A stretch of 64,000 nt of DNA from Excoecaria cochinchinensis (GCA_947683425.1 CANTUQ010000055.1:7635501-7699500); one strand, 5' to 3'; shown: positions 12,188 through 23,884, counted from the first letter of the stretch. Made by a program: numbers and translations. The notes: generated from the sequence alone by a model not told the origin.

Positions 12188-13465
12188 TGTAACGCGCGTC
12201 GAACCTAGCAAAGGTCCCGCTTTGAACCCGCTTTTAGGATTCGAGGGATTGGTTCATGTCTTTTGATCTTGGGTGCCATGAGACATCTTAGATGCCTCCT
12301 TCCCAATAGAACATTAGGAAGGAGCATCTAGCCTCACAACGCCTTTAGGCACCTTTGAGGTATTTTGGAGTCGCCACCCAATTTATAAGAAATTGGGAAA
12401 GGTCTCTAACCTCTTATCGGTCTAGACCAGAGATTGGTGTTCGAAACTTCACTCTTATTTATGCTTTGGTTAATTATAAATGAGTTTTTAGCTTCCTAAA
12501 ATTCTGTCTCTTATCTCACACGATTTATGCATTTAATTAAAGCGCACTACAAGCACTCAAAAGCTATAAAGGAAAGCAATAAAGAAAGCGATAAATAAAG
12601 CAATAAAGGAAAGCAGTAAACACGTCAAGCACATAATTACAGGAGAAATAGGGACGGAATACAACCCCAAATAAAAGAAGATTGAAAATGGGTAAATTGG
12701 GACAGAATGCAATCCCAAATGAAAACTAAATAATATTGCCCCAAAATTAATTACAAGGGCCTGAAATGTATGAACATAAATTTAAACAAACAAACAAAAT
12801 CAATCATGGAAAAAAGACATACATAAATAGGGGCATTCGTTTTGATTTGGAACATTGGTTCCTTCGCGCTCATTTAAAAGGGAATCGAAGAGTTTGCTAG
12901 ATTGCTAGTTTGAAAAACTGGGATAAGTAATCCCATTTTTGGAGAAAATTAACTCTTCGCTTTAATTGTGGCATTTTTCATTTCTTGGCTAAAACGAGTG
13001 ACATTGGTCCTAATTTTATTAATGAAATCCCAATTTTGTTATAAAAATATTTTTGTGATTTTTTATCTTACGTGTGCATAAATAAAATATTTATTTATAA
13101 ACAAACACAAACATAAAGGAGGGGAATAGGAATGATCTCACCAAACGACGCGGTCTCCTACGCGTAGTGACCCCTCCGAGTGGTCATGAGAACTCTCAAA
13201 TAATGCAAGTTCACATTTAAATTCCCAAATAAAAATTGACATTAAAAATATTAGTAATAATTTGGGAAATTAACCAAATAAATATAAAGCTAGAGGACAT
13301 GCAAAAATAATTATCAAATGTGTATGAGATAAAATAAGTTAAATTAGACATGTCAATTTAATATGCAAACAATTTACATGCGACGGGAAATTAAAAATAA
13401 ATAATGCAAAAAACATAAAAATAATAATAGAAATAATGACAAAATAATGACAATAGCATAAATAA

Positions 13466-13551
<86 letters not shown>

Positions 13552-13666
13552 TAACAATAACACAAGGAAAAATCATAATAATAATAATAATAAAATAATA
13601 AGATAAGCATGAAATAATAATACTAACAAAAAATAAATAAGATAACAATAATAACAATAATATATC

Positions 13667-13739
<73 letters not shown>

Positions 13740-13811
13740 AACATAATAGTAACCATGATGACATAAACTAAATATAAGCTAATAATACCAACAGTAATAC
13801 CCACGCCAACA

Positions 13812-13865
<54 letters not shown>

Positions 13866-13897
13866 GGAAGAAGAGTAACAGGGGAGTAATAATAGTG

Positions 13898-13942
<45 letters not shown>

Positions 13943-14332
13943 GAAAAGGACGAAGAAGATTACCGACAACAATAAAATAATGAAAATAGTAGTAATAGCA
14001 ACAGTAACAAGAAAATAAAAATAACAATCCAATCAAAACCCAAAAAAATACACCAACAGCAACCACAAAATTAAAAATGCTAGAAATAGATGCTACACAG
14101 GATAATAATAACAAAAGGATGATAATATTAAAAACAACAAATAATAAACAAAAATAAATGAAAACGTGTCCAAGAATATTTACCCTCAGAATTTATAAAT
14201 CGAAAAAACGGTGTCTTGATCCGTCCACTTGTTGATTTTTGCGGTAATAAACACAAAAAATTTGAAAAAATCTAAGTTTAAACAAATAAAAATTTGAGAA
14301 AATAATTTTGATGTAAAGATCAAGCAAAGGAA
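12188..14332 (-). mobile_element. Ogre/Tat-type LTR fragment D2 (inverted)
   Basis: Read on the minus strand, this is the R/U5 part of an Ogre-type LTR ending ...GACGCGCGTTACA at 12188. It matches the reverse complement of D3 at a level I judge near 75-80% in the terminal 300 bp. A splice-donor-like CTGAGGGTAAAT lies at 14177-14188 on the minus strand. Long TAA arrays fill 13466-13940. The junction with D3 near 14332 is a near-palindrome (GCAAAGGAAATTAATTTTCC), so D2 and D3 form a head-to-head inverted pair. No coding capacity is seen. Frames of poly-Ile, Leu or Tyr come from the TAA repeats. Confidence 0.65.
13466..13940. repeat. TAA trinucleotide microsatellite blocks
   Basis: Four separate (TAA)n runs occur at about 13467-13548, 13673-13738, 13817-13865 and 13900-13940. 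They are separated by AT-rich unique sequence. All lie in inverted LTR fragment D2. The opposite-strand equivalent (TTA/ATT runs at 14707-14750 and 14870-14918) is in D3. Confidence 0.95.
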
Positions 14333-14704
14333 ATTAATTTTCCTTGCTCAAACTAAACTAAGAGTGAAAAATTTTAGAGAGCAAAGAAGAAAAGAAAAAT
14401 AAATCTTGAAAACCTTTTTTTGAATTTTTTTCCAAAAATTTTCAGCTGCTTCTTTTTTGCTTGAGAGAAAACCTTCTATGTTTTTCTTTTGAAAAGTCCA
14501 GCTCCCTTGATTCATCAAATCAAATTTTGAGGGTAAGCATTTTGGGTTTAATTTTGCATTTTCTATCACTATTATATTTTTTGTTTATAGTTAATTAGCA
14601 ACCATGTAAATTCTCTTAGATCTATTATTTTTGTATTTTATGTGATGCAGTTATAGATTCAATATTTTTCATTTCTTATTCTTGTGTTCTCATTTGATTG
14701 TTCA

Positions 14705-14750
<46 letters not shown>

Positions 14751-14868
14751 TAACATGTTTTGTTTATTTCTTTTTATTCTTTCTTACTCGATTGTTCATC
14801 TTCTTTGTTATTATTGTGTTTTATTATTATTATCATTGTGATTATTGTTGTTGTTGTTGTTGTTGTTG

Positions 14869-14919
<51 letters not shown>

Positions 14920-16089
14920 TTGTTTAATGTTATTATTATTTATTATTTGTATCATCATTATTATTATTATTTATGTTTTCATACATGTTGAATTGTTAAT
15001 ATGTTAAGTTATTTTTATTATGTCATTTAATTGATTTGTCATACATGATGCATTTTATTTTATTTTATTTTTCCATTTTCATATGTTATATGTTTAATCC
15101 ATTTTTTTTAACTAACATCACTTTTATTTGTGTTTTTTTATTTCAATAATTATTTTCTTTTATGTGTGAGCCTTTCCAATGGCAAATGGGAGCCCATGGG
15201 GATTTGAAGACACCATCTTGATTTAATTTGTCATTTTTATTATTTTTCATTATTATTTTATTTGATGTTATTTTGTAATTTGTAAGAAATTTATTTATTT
15301 TTAGGCACGTTAACTAAAAGTCATAAAAAATTTTATATTAATAAATTGGGATCTTTTTCTAATAAAATGGAACCAATGTCCTAATTTCAATCAACAGAAA
15401 TTCACTTTAAAAAAAAGAGTTAATATTTTTAAAATGGGATCATTCATCTCGATTTTCCCAAAGTATACCAAAAATAACTTTTTGATTTTCTAAAGTGAAC
15501 ATAAAGGAACCAATGTTCCTATTTTAAATAATATCCCGATTTATGAATGTTTATTTCCTTATTCAAGTTTGTTATTTATTTTTGTTTTGCTTGATTTTAT
15601 TTTGGAGATTGTACTTTTGGCCCAAATTTTAAATACCTTTTTTATTTGGGGGATTGTATTTTGTCCCAATTTTATCTTTCCTTTATTTTTTGTGGTTTAC
15701 TTTATTTTACCGCTTTCTTTACTGCTTTATCCCGTGCTTGATTTGCGCTTTATTTTTTTAAGCATGATCGTGTGAGAAGAGAGATAGAAATTTAAAATTA
15801 AAACCCAGTTATAATTAACCAAGGCATTAATAAGAGTAAAGTTTTGAATTTTTCTCTGGTTTAGACCTTCGAGTTTAGACGAAATTTTCCAATTTCTTGT
15901 AAATTGGGTGGCGACTCCAAAATACCTCAAAGGTGCCTAAAGGCTTCATAGGATTAGATGATCTTTACAGTGTTCTATTGGAAGGAGGTGTCCAAAATAT
16001 CTCATGATTGCCCAAGATCAAAAGACGCAAACCCTCTCGGGCCTTAAAAGCGAGTTTTCGGGAACTGACCAGGTGTAGCGCGCGTCACA
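14333..16089 (+). mobile_element. Ogre/Tat-type LTR fragment D3 (R/U5 part)
   Basis: This is the plus-strand second part of an Ogre-type LTR. It contains TTTTGAGGGTAAGCAT (14525-14540, a splice-donor-like site in the same LTR position as in E). It then has ATT/GTT microsatellites and the conserved phrases ACCAATGTCC, GGGATCATTCATC and GGTGGCGACTCC. It ends GCGCGTCACA at 16089. After the end comes CTTTTCC, not a primer binding site, so this is not a 5' LTR of a complete element. Its flank (C) differs from D1's flank (A) and there is no shared target duplication. Confidence 0.7.
14707..14918. repeat. ATT/TTA and GTT microsatellites
   Basis: ATT runs at 14707-14750 and 14870-14918, plus a GTT run at 14845-14870, sit inside D3. 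They mirror the TAA runs of the inverted D2 arm. Confidence 0.95.
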
Positions 16090-16293
16090 CTTTTCCATTT
16101 AAAATAGGTGATTTTTTTGGTTATGTTTAAAGATGAGTATAAAATAAATGCATGATTAATTGAATAAAACCTTATAAACATGCTTAGGGATGAGTAAAAT
16201 GATGAATTGAAGGCTTAATTGATGAAAAAAAAAATTTATATGATGAACCTAAGTGTAGGCCGAATGGTATACCTAAGTATACCATGGGTATAT
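16090..16293 (+). mobile_element. LTR C, left remnant up to element B
   Basis: This 200-bp AT-rich piece is bounded by the end of D3 and by B's 5' LTR. Its last five bases (tatat, 16289-16293) are B's target duplication, so it continues at 40009. It contains GGCCGAATGGTATACC; a GGCCGAATA word recurs at 40119 and 40262. The start of LTR C is not present. Confidence 0.6.
16289..16293. repeat. Target-site duplication of element B (left copy)
   Basis: tatat lies directly before B's 5' LTR and directly after its 3' LTR (40004-40008). Confidence 0.85.
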
Positions 16294-17234
16294 TGTCACA
16301 CCCCATTTGCCCCCTAGTAGAATGAGCCTGTCTGTCTGTCTATCTGTCTGTCTGTATGTGTAAGCATTCGCATGTGTTCGGCATTTCATAAGGGTATTTT
16401 AGTCAAAATGTATGTTTTTGGGTTTATTATTATGTGGGTGCATACATGACACTAGTATGTTAATTAAATGAGAAATATTTGTGTGCATGTGTTCATACCA
16501 TTGTAGGGTATGCATAAGTTAAGAGGGTTTTAGGTGTGTGTAGTGTAGGTTATTTTAGTGTGAGTGATTAGTTTCACCAATAGGAAATTGATACATATTT
16601 AGGATAAAGAAAAGAAAAAGAAAAGGGAATGAGAGAAAAGGGACTTACAGATTCACGTTCTTTCTTCACTCACTTTCTTATTCTTCACTTTCTTATTCTT
16701 CACTTTCTTTATTTCAAAGTACTGTATTGTTGATTCAAGGTCTTATTGGTGAAATTGATTCTCTCTTTGCACCCTCTCTAGTAAGTAATTGAATTCTCCC
16801 ATCTAGTTGTTTCATTTATTTCTTCTTCTTCCTTAGGTTGAGATTTAACTTAGGGTTTGTTTTGTGAATGTTCTTATTGTGATGTGTTTAGCTGAAGCTC
16901 CTCGTGATCCAAAGGGTAAAGAGGTTGCTGGGAGCAGTGGGACTAAGTGTTAGAAGCTTAGAATCCAGGTTTGGGAATGTTTGTTGTGAAATTGTGTGAT
17001 TTTGAATTTACTGTAAAATTCTAGGGTTTATGTTCTTGTGAGTTTGAATGCATATGTTCTTGATTTGATTTGGTTAATTAGTTGATGAATTGAGTTGTAT
17101 AATTGTTGCCTATGTTGTTTGAGATGATTTCTGGAAGGTAAAAACAGGTTTGTATGGTTTTAAATCAAATTGGGTTTGAATTCTTTGTTCTGAAAATTAT
17201 GGAAATTCTGGAAAATTGAGGTACAGCAGTAGTT

Positions 17235-17595
17235 CTCCCTCTGTCGCGTGACTCGCTACGAAGGAAGGCAAGTCACGAGACGTGACCCTCGGTCACGCCG
17301 TGACCTGCCTGCTGAGAAGCCAGTCGCGTGACCAGCTGAAGATCAAGCAGGTCACGTGACGTGATCTTCGGTCACATCGTGTGACCTGCGAAGACGATGC
17401 GTGATCTGCGAGATCACGCAACGTGATCTGCGGGGGAGTAGCACGTCACGAGACGTGACGTCCAGTCACGCCGTGACCTGCGAGGGTGTTGCGTGATTTG
17501 TGAAGATCACGCAACGTGACCGGCGAGAAACAAGCAAGTCACGTCGCGTGACCTGCCTGTTGGGAAGGCCAGTCACGCCTTGTGACCAGCCAATC
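17235..17595. repeat. GC-rich palindrome array in B 5' LTR
   Basis: Short words GTCACG, CGTGAC, TCACGTGACGTGA and GATCACGCAACGTGATC recur about every 15-30 bp, many as perfect inverted repeats. The flanks are strongly AT-rich. The 3' LTR copy (38453-38850) has 20 bp more, from an extra CTCGGTCACGTCGCGTGAC unit. The role is unknown. Confidence 0.85.
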
Positions 17596-18319
17596 TCGCC
17601 CGCTCCTCCGTTCAGCTCATTTCTTCGAAATTTCCTAGTTTTTAACTCAGAAATGAATTTGGAATTTCTTCTGAATGGATTTTTACTGTCGTATGATGCA
17701 TGTCTTACTGTTTGATGCTTCGATATGCGTGATACCATGATTTTCTGATGAATTATATTCCGTACTCTGAAATGTGATTTGAATGTCGCTTAACCTGCTA
17801 GAGTCGAGTAAGTGGATAGTTAGGCATGCCTAATAGAGTCTGTTAGCTGCAGCCCATAGTTCTGTTTGGACCCCGATCAGGTCCCCGTTTGGTTCCTCGC
17901 GAACCCTTTTCTGTATTGGATCTTGTTTAAGGTCCCTTTTGAAAATATCTGTGAAAGTTAAAGTAAGATGGTTTAATCGGTTCGTACCCGTAATGTACTA
18001 TCTGTAATCGGCTCGTACCCGGAAAGTACTGTCTGTACACTCGTTATCCACTATCTAGAGTCAGCAGGTGTTCTTTATTTGTTAATTAGAATTGTTCTGA
18101 TCTGATTTGACTACTATATGGAATTTCTGAATAAGTTAATGATGAAACACATGCTGGATTATTCTGTAATGAATATGATTGTGAGCTATTGACTATATGG
18201 CCTTTATACGTGAATACGTTTATATGTATTATGCTAACCTTTGCATATTGCCATTCTGAATGTGACATGGTTAGGCGACCATTGTGAATGGCCGTTCATA
18301 ATTTATGTGTGTTTCCCCA

Positions 18320-18361
18320 CTAAGCGTTTATCGCTTAGCACGGTGTTTTTATCCGTGCAGG
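18320..18361 (+). promoter_or_regulatory. Conserved LTR double hairpin, copy in B 5' LTR
   Basis: Stem 1 CTAAGCG/CGCTTAG has a 5-nt loop. Stem 2 CACGG/CCGTG follows without spacer and ends in CAGG. It is the best-formed copy of the motif. Confidence 0.7.
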
Positions 18362-18766
18362 TGCGGAAGGAGTTTTGCCTTGTGAGAGTCGCCGTCATCA
18401 AGCCAACACAGAAGAGTTTTAGTGTAGGGCTATTTTTGTATCAGTGATGATTCTTTTTGTATAGAACTCTCATGTATCAGTTTTGTATCAGCTTCCGCTT
18501 TTGTATCTATATTTTGGGTTATGTAATATTATTTTTGTATCAGCTTGCTGATCAGAACATTATTGTAATAGTTTAATTATAGTAATGCATGATCAGCTTT
18601 TGCTTTCTGCATGTAAAGTTTTTAATTATTCTGTATTTTCTGAATGTATGTTATGAATGATTGTATGTTATACTTTGTACTTGCTTGGTGGCACCTTTAC
18701 TCATACGGCCTCTCACTCCTTCTCGGATGAGATCGCCTACGTATGGGAAGGGGGTGTTACAGTTAG

Positions 18767-18787
18767 TGGTATCAGAGCATAGGTTTA
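18767..18787 (+). promoter_or_regulatory. Primer binding site of element B
   Basis: TGGTATCAGAGCATAGGTTTA starts five bases after the LTR. TGGTATCAGAGC is complementary to the 3' end of plant initiator-Met tRNA. Confidence 0.92.
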
Positions 18788-18883
18788 GGCGTTTCTGGGT
18801 GTTGTTGTGATTGTTTTGAGTTTCTTAGATGTGTATGTGTCTAGATCTGTGTTGGCTGATACGGTTGTTTCTTGTTTGTTTAG

Positions 18884-20621
18884 ATGGCTTCTAATTCTGC
18901 TCATGGTGCGCGTGAGGAATCCGCCGAGAGTGTGAATCCTCCAGCTATAGATCCGTCTGTTTCTGTTACTGTGTCGGCTCAGCATGCTAGGGTCCAGCCC
19001 GAAGCCGCAGCCATGCCCTTTGAGGCTATGTTCAGGTTGCATCAGGACATGGCTAGGGTTTTGGAGAGAGTGACTGCTCCTAGAGCACCTATGGAGAATC
19101 TGAGGAGGGCAGGAGTTGAGGATTTCTATGGTACAGGTTTGAATGAATCTGAGTTGGCAGAGAAATGGTTAGATAAAGTCAAGCGTGCTTTGAGAGAGAT
19201 TCGGTGTCCTCCCGACCAGCAGGTAGAGTGTGCATTAGTTCTTCTGCAGGGGTCTGCTTTTGAGTGGTGGGAATTAGTTTCCAGGCATCCTCAGCTACCG
19301 GATCCGATTACCTGGGAGTTCTTTGAGGGTGAGTTCACAAAGAAGTACATTACTCAGACTTATAGAGATTCGAGATGGGCGAAGTTTTTGAGTTTGAAGC
19401 AGAGGGCGTTGTCTGTAGCTGAGTATGAGAAAGAGTTCAATAGATTGTCTCGCTATGCCCCACGAGGAGTTATGACTGATGACTTTAGATGCAAGCATTT
19501 CGAGGCAGGGTTAAATGAGTCTCTGAAGATTGCTTTGATTTCTCTGATGTGCATACCTGGGGTCAGTTATTATCAGATTGTAGAGGCTACAGTGAGAGCC
19601 GAGTTATCAGAGACTGTGTTGAGAGAGAGAGCTCAGAGGAGGAGTTCTTCTCGTGGAGGATCTTCTTCGAGTAAGAGATCTAGGAACCCACAGGATGAGT
19701 CAGCATCTGGTCCGGCTTCTAGAGGTAGACGTCAGGGTTCTGCAGCTGTATCAGGTTTTGGTAGGGGAGGTAGATCTGATGCCATTCCTGTTTGTGAGAA
19801 TTGTAGCAAGGCTCACCGGGGTGAGTGTAGGTGGCTCACTGGGGGATGTTTTAGGTGTGGGAGCACTGAGCACCGTGTGGCTAGTTGTCCCCAGTCGGTT
19901 GAGGATTCAGGACCTCAGGGAGGAGCTAGTAGGGTTGGTTCGAATGCTTCTCAGGCTACTCGAGGTAGAGGCCGAGGTAGAGGTCGAGGTGGACGGCATA
20001 GAGATGGAGCTGCTTCTGAGACTGTTGAGCGTCCTCCTCAGGGTGCCATTAGAGCTTATGCCATGAGAGCCAGAGATGAGCAGGATGCGCCTGATGTTAT
20101 TGCTGGTAAGTTCCTACTCCATGACACTGAGTTGTATGCTCTAATTGATCCTGGTTCCACACACTCATACTTGTGCACAGATAAAATTATTGATAAATTG
20201 CATTCAGTTGATCAGTTAGATTATGAGATTTGTGTGACCAGTCCATTAGGGCATAGTGTCAGTGTGAGTAGAGTTTTTAGGAGTTGCCCTCTGATTATTG
20301 AGGGAGCTGTGCTTCCAGCGGATTTGATTGAGTTACCCTTCAGAGAGTTTGATTTGATTCTGGGTATGGACTGGTTGGGTAAGCATCGGGCTGTAGTTGA
20401 TTGCCATAGGAAGACAGTTGTACTTCGGGATAGAAGTCAGTCTCTTGTGTTTCTAAAAGGTTTGGGTGCTAGTTCGTTGAATAATGTGATTTCTGCGATG
20501 CAAGCTAAGAGATTCATCAGGAAAGGTTGTGAGGCTTTTCTAGCAGTTGTGTTAGATTCCAAGAGGGATCAGGTTCAGATTGAGGACATTCCTGTAGTGC
20601 GGGAGTTTAGTGATGTGTTCC
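18884..20621 (+). pseudogene. gag-pro: Element B gag and protease (5' half of split polyprotein)
   Basis: The first ATG after the primer site opens a 580-codon frame, of which about 579 belong to B. The Gag core spans residues ~85-240 (R-C-P-P-D-Q-Q-V-E, Q-G-S-A-F-E-W-W). A CX2CX3HX3C cluster is at 304-315, and a standard CCHC knuckle C-F-R-C-G-S-T-E-H-R-V-A-S-C at 322-335. An Arg-Gly-rich stretch lies at 360-371. The protease has L-I-D-P-G-S-T (D422) and F-D-L-I-L-G-M-D-W-L near 489-498. The frame is broken after the F-S-D-V-F linker by O1 (insertion duplication gttcc). O1 plus one duplication is 14,032 bp, which puts the RT half at 34654 in the matching frame. B therefore used one continuous Gag-Pol frame, as is usual for plant chromoviruses. 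Confidence 0.93.
20617..20621. repeat. Target-site duplication of O1 (left copy)
   Basis: gttcc lies before O1's LTR at 20622 and after its other LTR at 34649-34653. The match is perfect. Confidence 0.95.
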
Positions 20622-20628
20622 TGTGACG

Positions 20629-21960
20629 CGCGCCGGATCCCGATGCGCCGCCCTTTCGGACCGCCCGCACGTGGGCGATCGGGGCATTTGCGGGTCCGTT
20701 GGCAGCTTGCGATAAATCGCAAGTGCGTCTATGTTGAGCAACACGGAGGTTTCATGGAGTCGCCACCCAATAGAACATTGGGAAAGTTTCTCTCGCCTCG
20801 GAGAGCCTAAGACTGCGCTTTTTATCCATATTGAGCCATGAGGCCTAGGATTAGCGCTAAAGCCTCGTGACTCAAGAAGTATCTTGAAGGATAACCTCTA
20901 ACCTCTCGAGCCCAAAGACCAGAGCTGGGTACGGGATTTCTCATCTATTTCTACCTCAATTATTTTATGATCAAATTTTAATATCATTAATTCGCTCTCT
21001 CTCCACACGATGCAATTAATCGAAGGCGCATTCATTCATATTTGAAAAGCCGTAAATGAGCAAAATAAATATTGAAAATGATAAATTACAATAATACAAG
21101 GAGCGGAATACAACTCCCTTTTGTAAATGTGCGAATCATGCATAAATCGGGTTATTCATTTATTTTGGGGACTTTGGTCCCCGCATGTGTTTATTATGGA
21201 AAACAATTTTCATACGATAATTTTATCGGGTAAAAAATAGGACATTGGTCCAATTTTATTTAGCAAACATTCTTTTTAGCAGAAAACATTTGCGCGCGCC
21301 GGATCCCGATGCGCCGCCCTTTCGGACCGCCCGCACGTGGGCGATCGGGGCATTTGCGGGTCCGTTGGCAGCTTGCGATAAATCGCAAGTGCGTCTATGT
21401 TGAGCAACACGGAGGTTTCATGGAGTCGCCACCCAATAGAACATTGGAAAAGTTTCTCTCGCCTCGGAGAGCCTAAGACTGCGCTTTTTATCCATATTGA
21501 GCCATGAGGCCTAGGATTAGCGCTAAAGCCTCGTGACTCAAGAAGTATCTTGAAGGATAACCTCTAACCTCTCGAGCCCAAAGACCAGAGCTGGGTACGG
21601 GATTTCTCATCTATTTCTACCTCAATTATTTTATGATCAAATTTTAATATCATTAATTCGCTCTCTCTCCACACGATGCAATTAATCGAAGGCGCATTCA
21701 TTCATATTTGAAAAGCCGTAAATGAGCAAAATAAATATTGAAAATGATAAATTACAATAATACAAGGAGCGGAATACAACTCCCTTTTGTAAATGTGCGA
21801 ATCATGCATAAATCGGGTTATTCATTTATTTTGGGGACTTTGGTCCCCGCATGTGTTTATTATGGAAAACAATTTTCATACGATAATTTTATCGGGTAAA
21901 AAATAGGACATTGGTCCAATTTTATTTAGCAAACATTCTTTTTAGCAGAAAACATTTGCG
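20629..21960. repeat. 666-bp tandem duplication in O1 3' LTR
   Basis: GGATCCCGATGCGCC occurs at 20635 and again at 21301, a spacing of 666. The two copies are almost identical (one G/A difference noted near the TTGGGAAAG word). The junction AAACATTTGCGCGCGCC joins the right end of one copy to the left end of the next at a shared GCG. Only one copy is present in the 5' LTR, so it arose at or after integration. Confidence 0.95.
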
Positions 21961-22589
21961 TGGTGGTTCTTTTTAGTAGCGGTTGAAAATCATTTTATTA
22001 TTACAGACCACAAATACATAAAATACAATAAAATAGTAATTGCATATTTCTCAAATAATAAATGATAAATAATTCTTAATTTACCTGTTCCGCCCATACT
22101 TCTTAGAAAAACCACATGCCTCCCGCATTGCAGTCAAAATAGAAAAATGATATTTGTTAATCATGAATAAATAAACAATTGAATAAATGAATGAATAAAT
22201 GAATGATTGAATAAATAATTAAATAAATAATTGGATGAAATAAATTGAGAGTTAATGAATATAAAAGCACAAATGACAATTAAAATGATTAATGCTAATA
22301 AAAATAATAGTGCTAATAATAATGTCATAATATAATAATGAACAATAAATAAACATAAAATGATAATAGTAATTATGAATGGATAAAATAATGATAATAA
22401 TAATGATAATAGCAATAACGCAAATAATAATAATAATGCTAATATTATAAATAGAAAATAAATAAATATAATAATAATAATAATCAATAATAATAGATAA
22501 ATATAACAATAATATAACCTCAATAATAATAATAAACACTAATAATAACAAATTAGACAATAACAATATTAATGATAATAATAATAGAA

Positions 22590-22590
22590 A

Positions 22591-22631
<41 letters not shown>

Positions 22632-22770
22632 TTAAATATTAAATAAAATAATAAAAACAGAATTATAAATAATAATTAATAATAATAAATATTAAATATT
22701 AAATAAAATAATAAAAACAGAATTATAAATAATAATTAATAATAATAAATATTAAATATTAAATATTAAA
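22590..22770. repeat. AAT microsatellite and ~60-bp repeats in O1 LTR
   Basis: An AAT/TAA run is followed by three near-identical 60-bp units (word AATATTAAATATTAAATAAA) before the GC-rich block. The same set occurs at 33340-33540 in the other LTR with a longer AAT run. Confidence 0.9.
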
Positions 22771-23884
22771 TAAAAATAATATAAAATAAGAGAGGGAAGT
22801 CACCGGAGGGCCGCCGGAGCTTCGCCGGAGGGGAGGTGGTCGACACCACCTATGCCGGAAGGTAGATCGCCGCGCGCTGAGCTCCCCGACGGTGTCCACG
22901 CGCCGGACGACGAAGCAGGGTCGCCGGAAAACGATTGCAAAGCCACTGCCCCTCTCTCGCCGATCTGGCTTTTTCCGGCGAGTGGCGGTGGCTGGTCGAT
23001 GCCGGCTGGTGCGCCTCGGTCTCCTCTGCACGGTGGTGGGGTGCGTGTGGCCGTGGACGGTGGCGGTTGGCCGGCGGGAGCAGCGCCTTCTCCCTTTCCT
23101 CTTTTCTCCTTTATTGTTTCTTCCCGCCGATCTCCTCCACGCCGGCGCTGATGGCTGATCGGAGACCGTCTTTCGGTGCGCCGGGGTATGCTCTCCACCG
23201 TGGCGGGGCGCGTGCGGCGGTTCGGCGCCGTGGCTGGCCGGCGGAGGCCTCGCCTCCTTCCCCCTTTTCTTTCCCTTTTCCGGCGTCGTTCTCCCCTGGC
23301 CGGTCTGGTCTGCTGAGCCCTTCTCCCTTTCTTTTCCTTTCCTTTCTTTTTCCTTTCCTTTTCTTTTCTTTTTCTTTCTCTCTTTCTTGGCTCTTTCTTT
23401 CTCTTCTCTCTTGATCTGCCGAGCCCCCCTCATTTTCCTTCATTCTTTTTTCTTTATACCCACAATTAGGGTTAGCTTGGTCATAATGGTAACTTCCTCC
23501 ATTTTCTATTTTTCATTTTCATACTTTAATTAATTTAATTCTAATAACACACATTAATTAATTATTTAAAACACTACATATTAATTAAACATTACATATT
23601 AATTACATCTTAATATAATTAATCTATTTAATATATCATATATGTAATTTATCTAATTAATTAAACACTTCACATATTAACTAATTAATCTTTAATATTT
23701 CATGCATTTTAATTATCTAATTAAACAAACGATATTAATAAATTAAATTAACGCAACATTAATAATTAACTTCTAATTTTATCTACCTAATCTACATTAT
23801 ATATTTTTATTTTTTCGGAGGGAATTACTAACGACCCAAAATCACTTTTTGACATTAAACCCGACTCGGGACCCGGTGTCTACA

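Larger units (their letters stand above)
16294..18761 (+). mobile_element. Element B 5' LTR (Tekay-type chromovirus)
   Basis: The LTR is TGTCACACCCC...GGGTGTTACA, 2468 bp. By eye it differs from the 3' LTR (37516-40003, 2488 bp) at about 15-20 positions plus one 20-bp indel, so B is fairly young. TCTG/TGTC repeats sit near the start (16328-16358), and CTT-rich pyrimidine repeats at 16655-16710. A GC-rich array of interleaved GTCACG/CGTGAC palindromes is at 17235-17595. A double hairpin is at 18320-18361. No clear TATA box is seen. The open frames at 17466-17738 and 18241-18447 are LTR sequence that recurs at 38729 and 39483. Confidence 0.93.
20622..23884 (-). mobile_element. O1 3' LTR with internal tandem duplication
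   Basis: On the plus strand it reads TGTGACGCGCGCC...CCCGGTGTCTACA, 3263 bp against 2600 bp for the 5' LTR. The extra length is a 666-bp direct duplication (20629-21294 repeated at 21295-21960). The LTR has an AT-rich part with AAT/TAA repeats and three near-identical units at 22620-22770. It also has a GC-rich block (22795-23320, read from the minus strand as transcribed) and a TATA-like element near 23453. It contains overlapping long frames on both strands in the GC block that I do not accept as genes. Confidence 0.92.

Noticed and set aside
13339..14114. Long poly-Leu/Ile/Tyr open frames on the minus strand
   Set aside because: They are translations of TAA microsatellites in LTR fragment D2.
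14684..15007. 107-codon Tyr/Cys-rich frame
   Set aside because: Product of ATT and GTT repeats in D3.
18241..18447. 68-codon frame repeated at 39483-39689
   Set aside because: Repeated because the LTR is repeated; it spans the double hairpin and has no protein signature.
22759..23443. Overlapping 88-224-codon frames on both strands in the O1 3' LTR, and their twins at 33523-34207
   Set aside because: At least five frames are open at once in GC-rich DNA, and both copies are LTR sequence; openness alone is not evidence of coding. Kept only as a finding.
23111..23443. Nuclear-localisation-like Lys/Arg-rich protein
   Set aside because: Composition follows from an AAG/GAAAGG purine repeat on the minus strand of the LTR, not from a recognisable domain.
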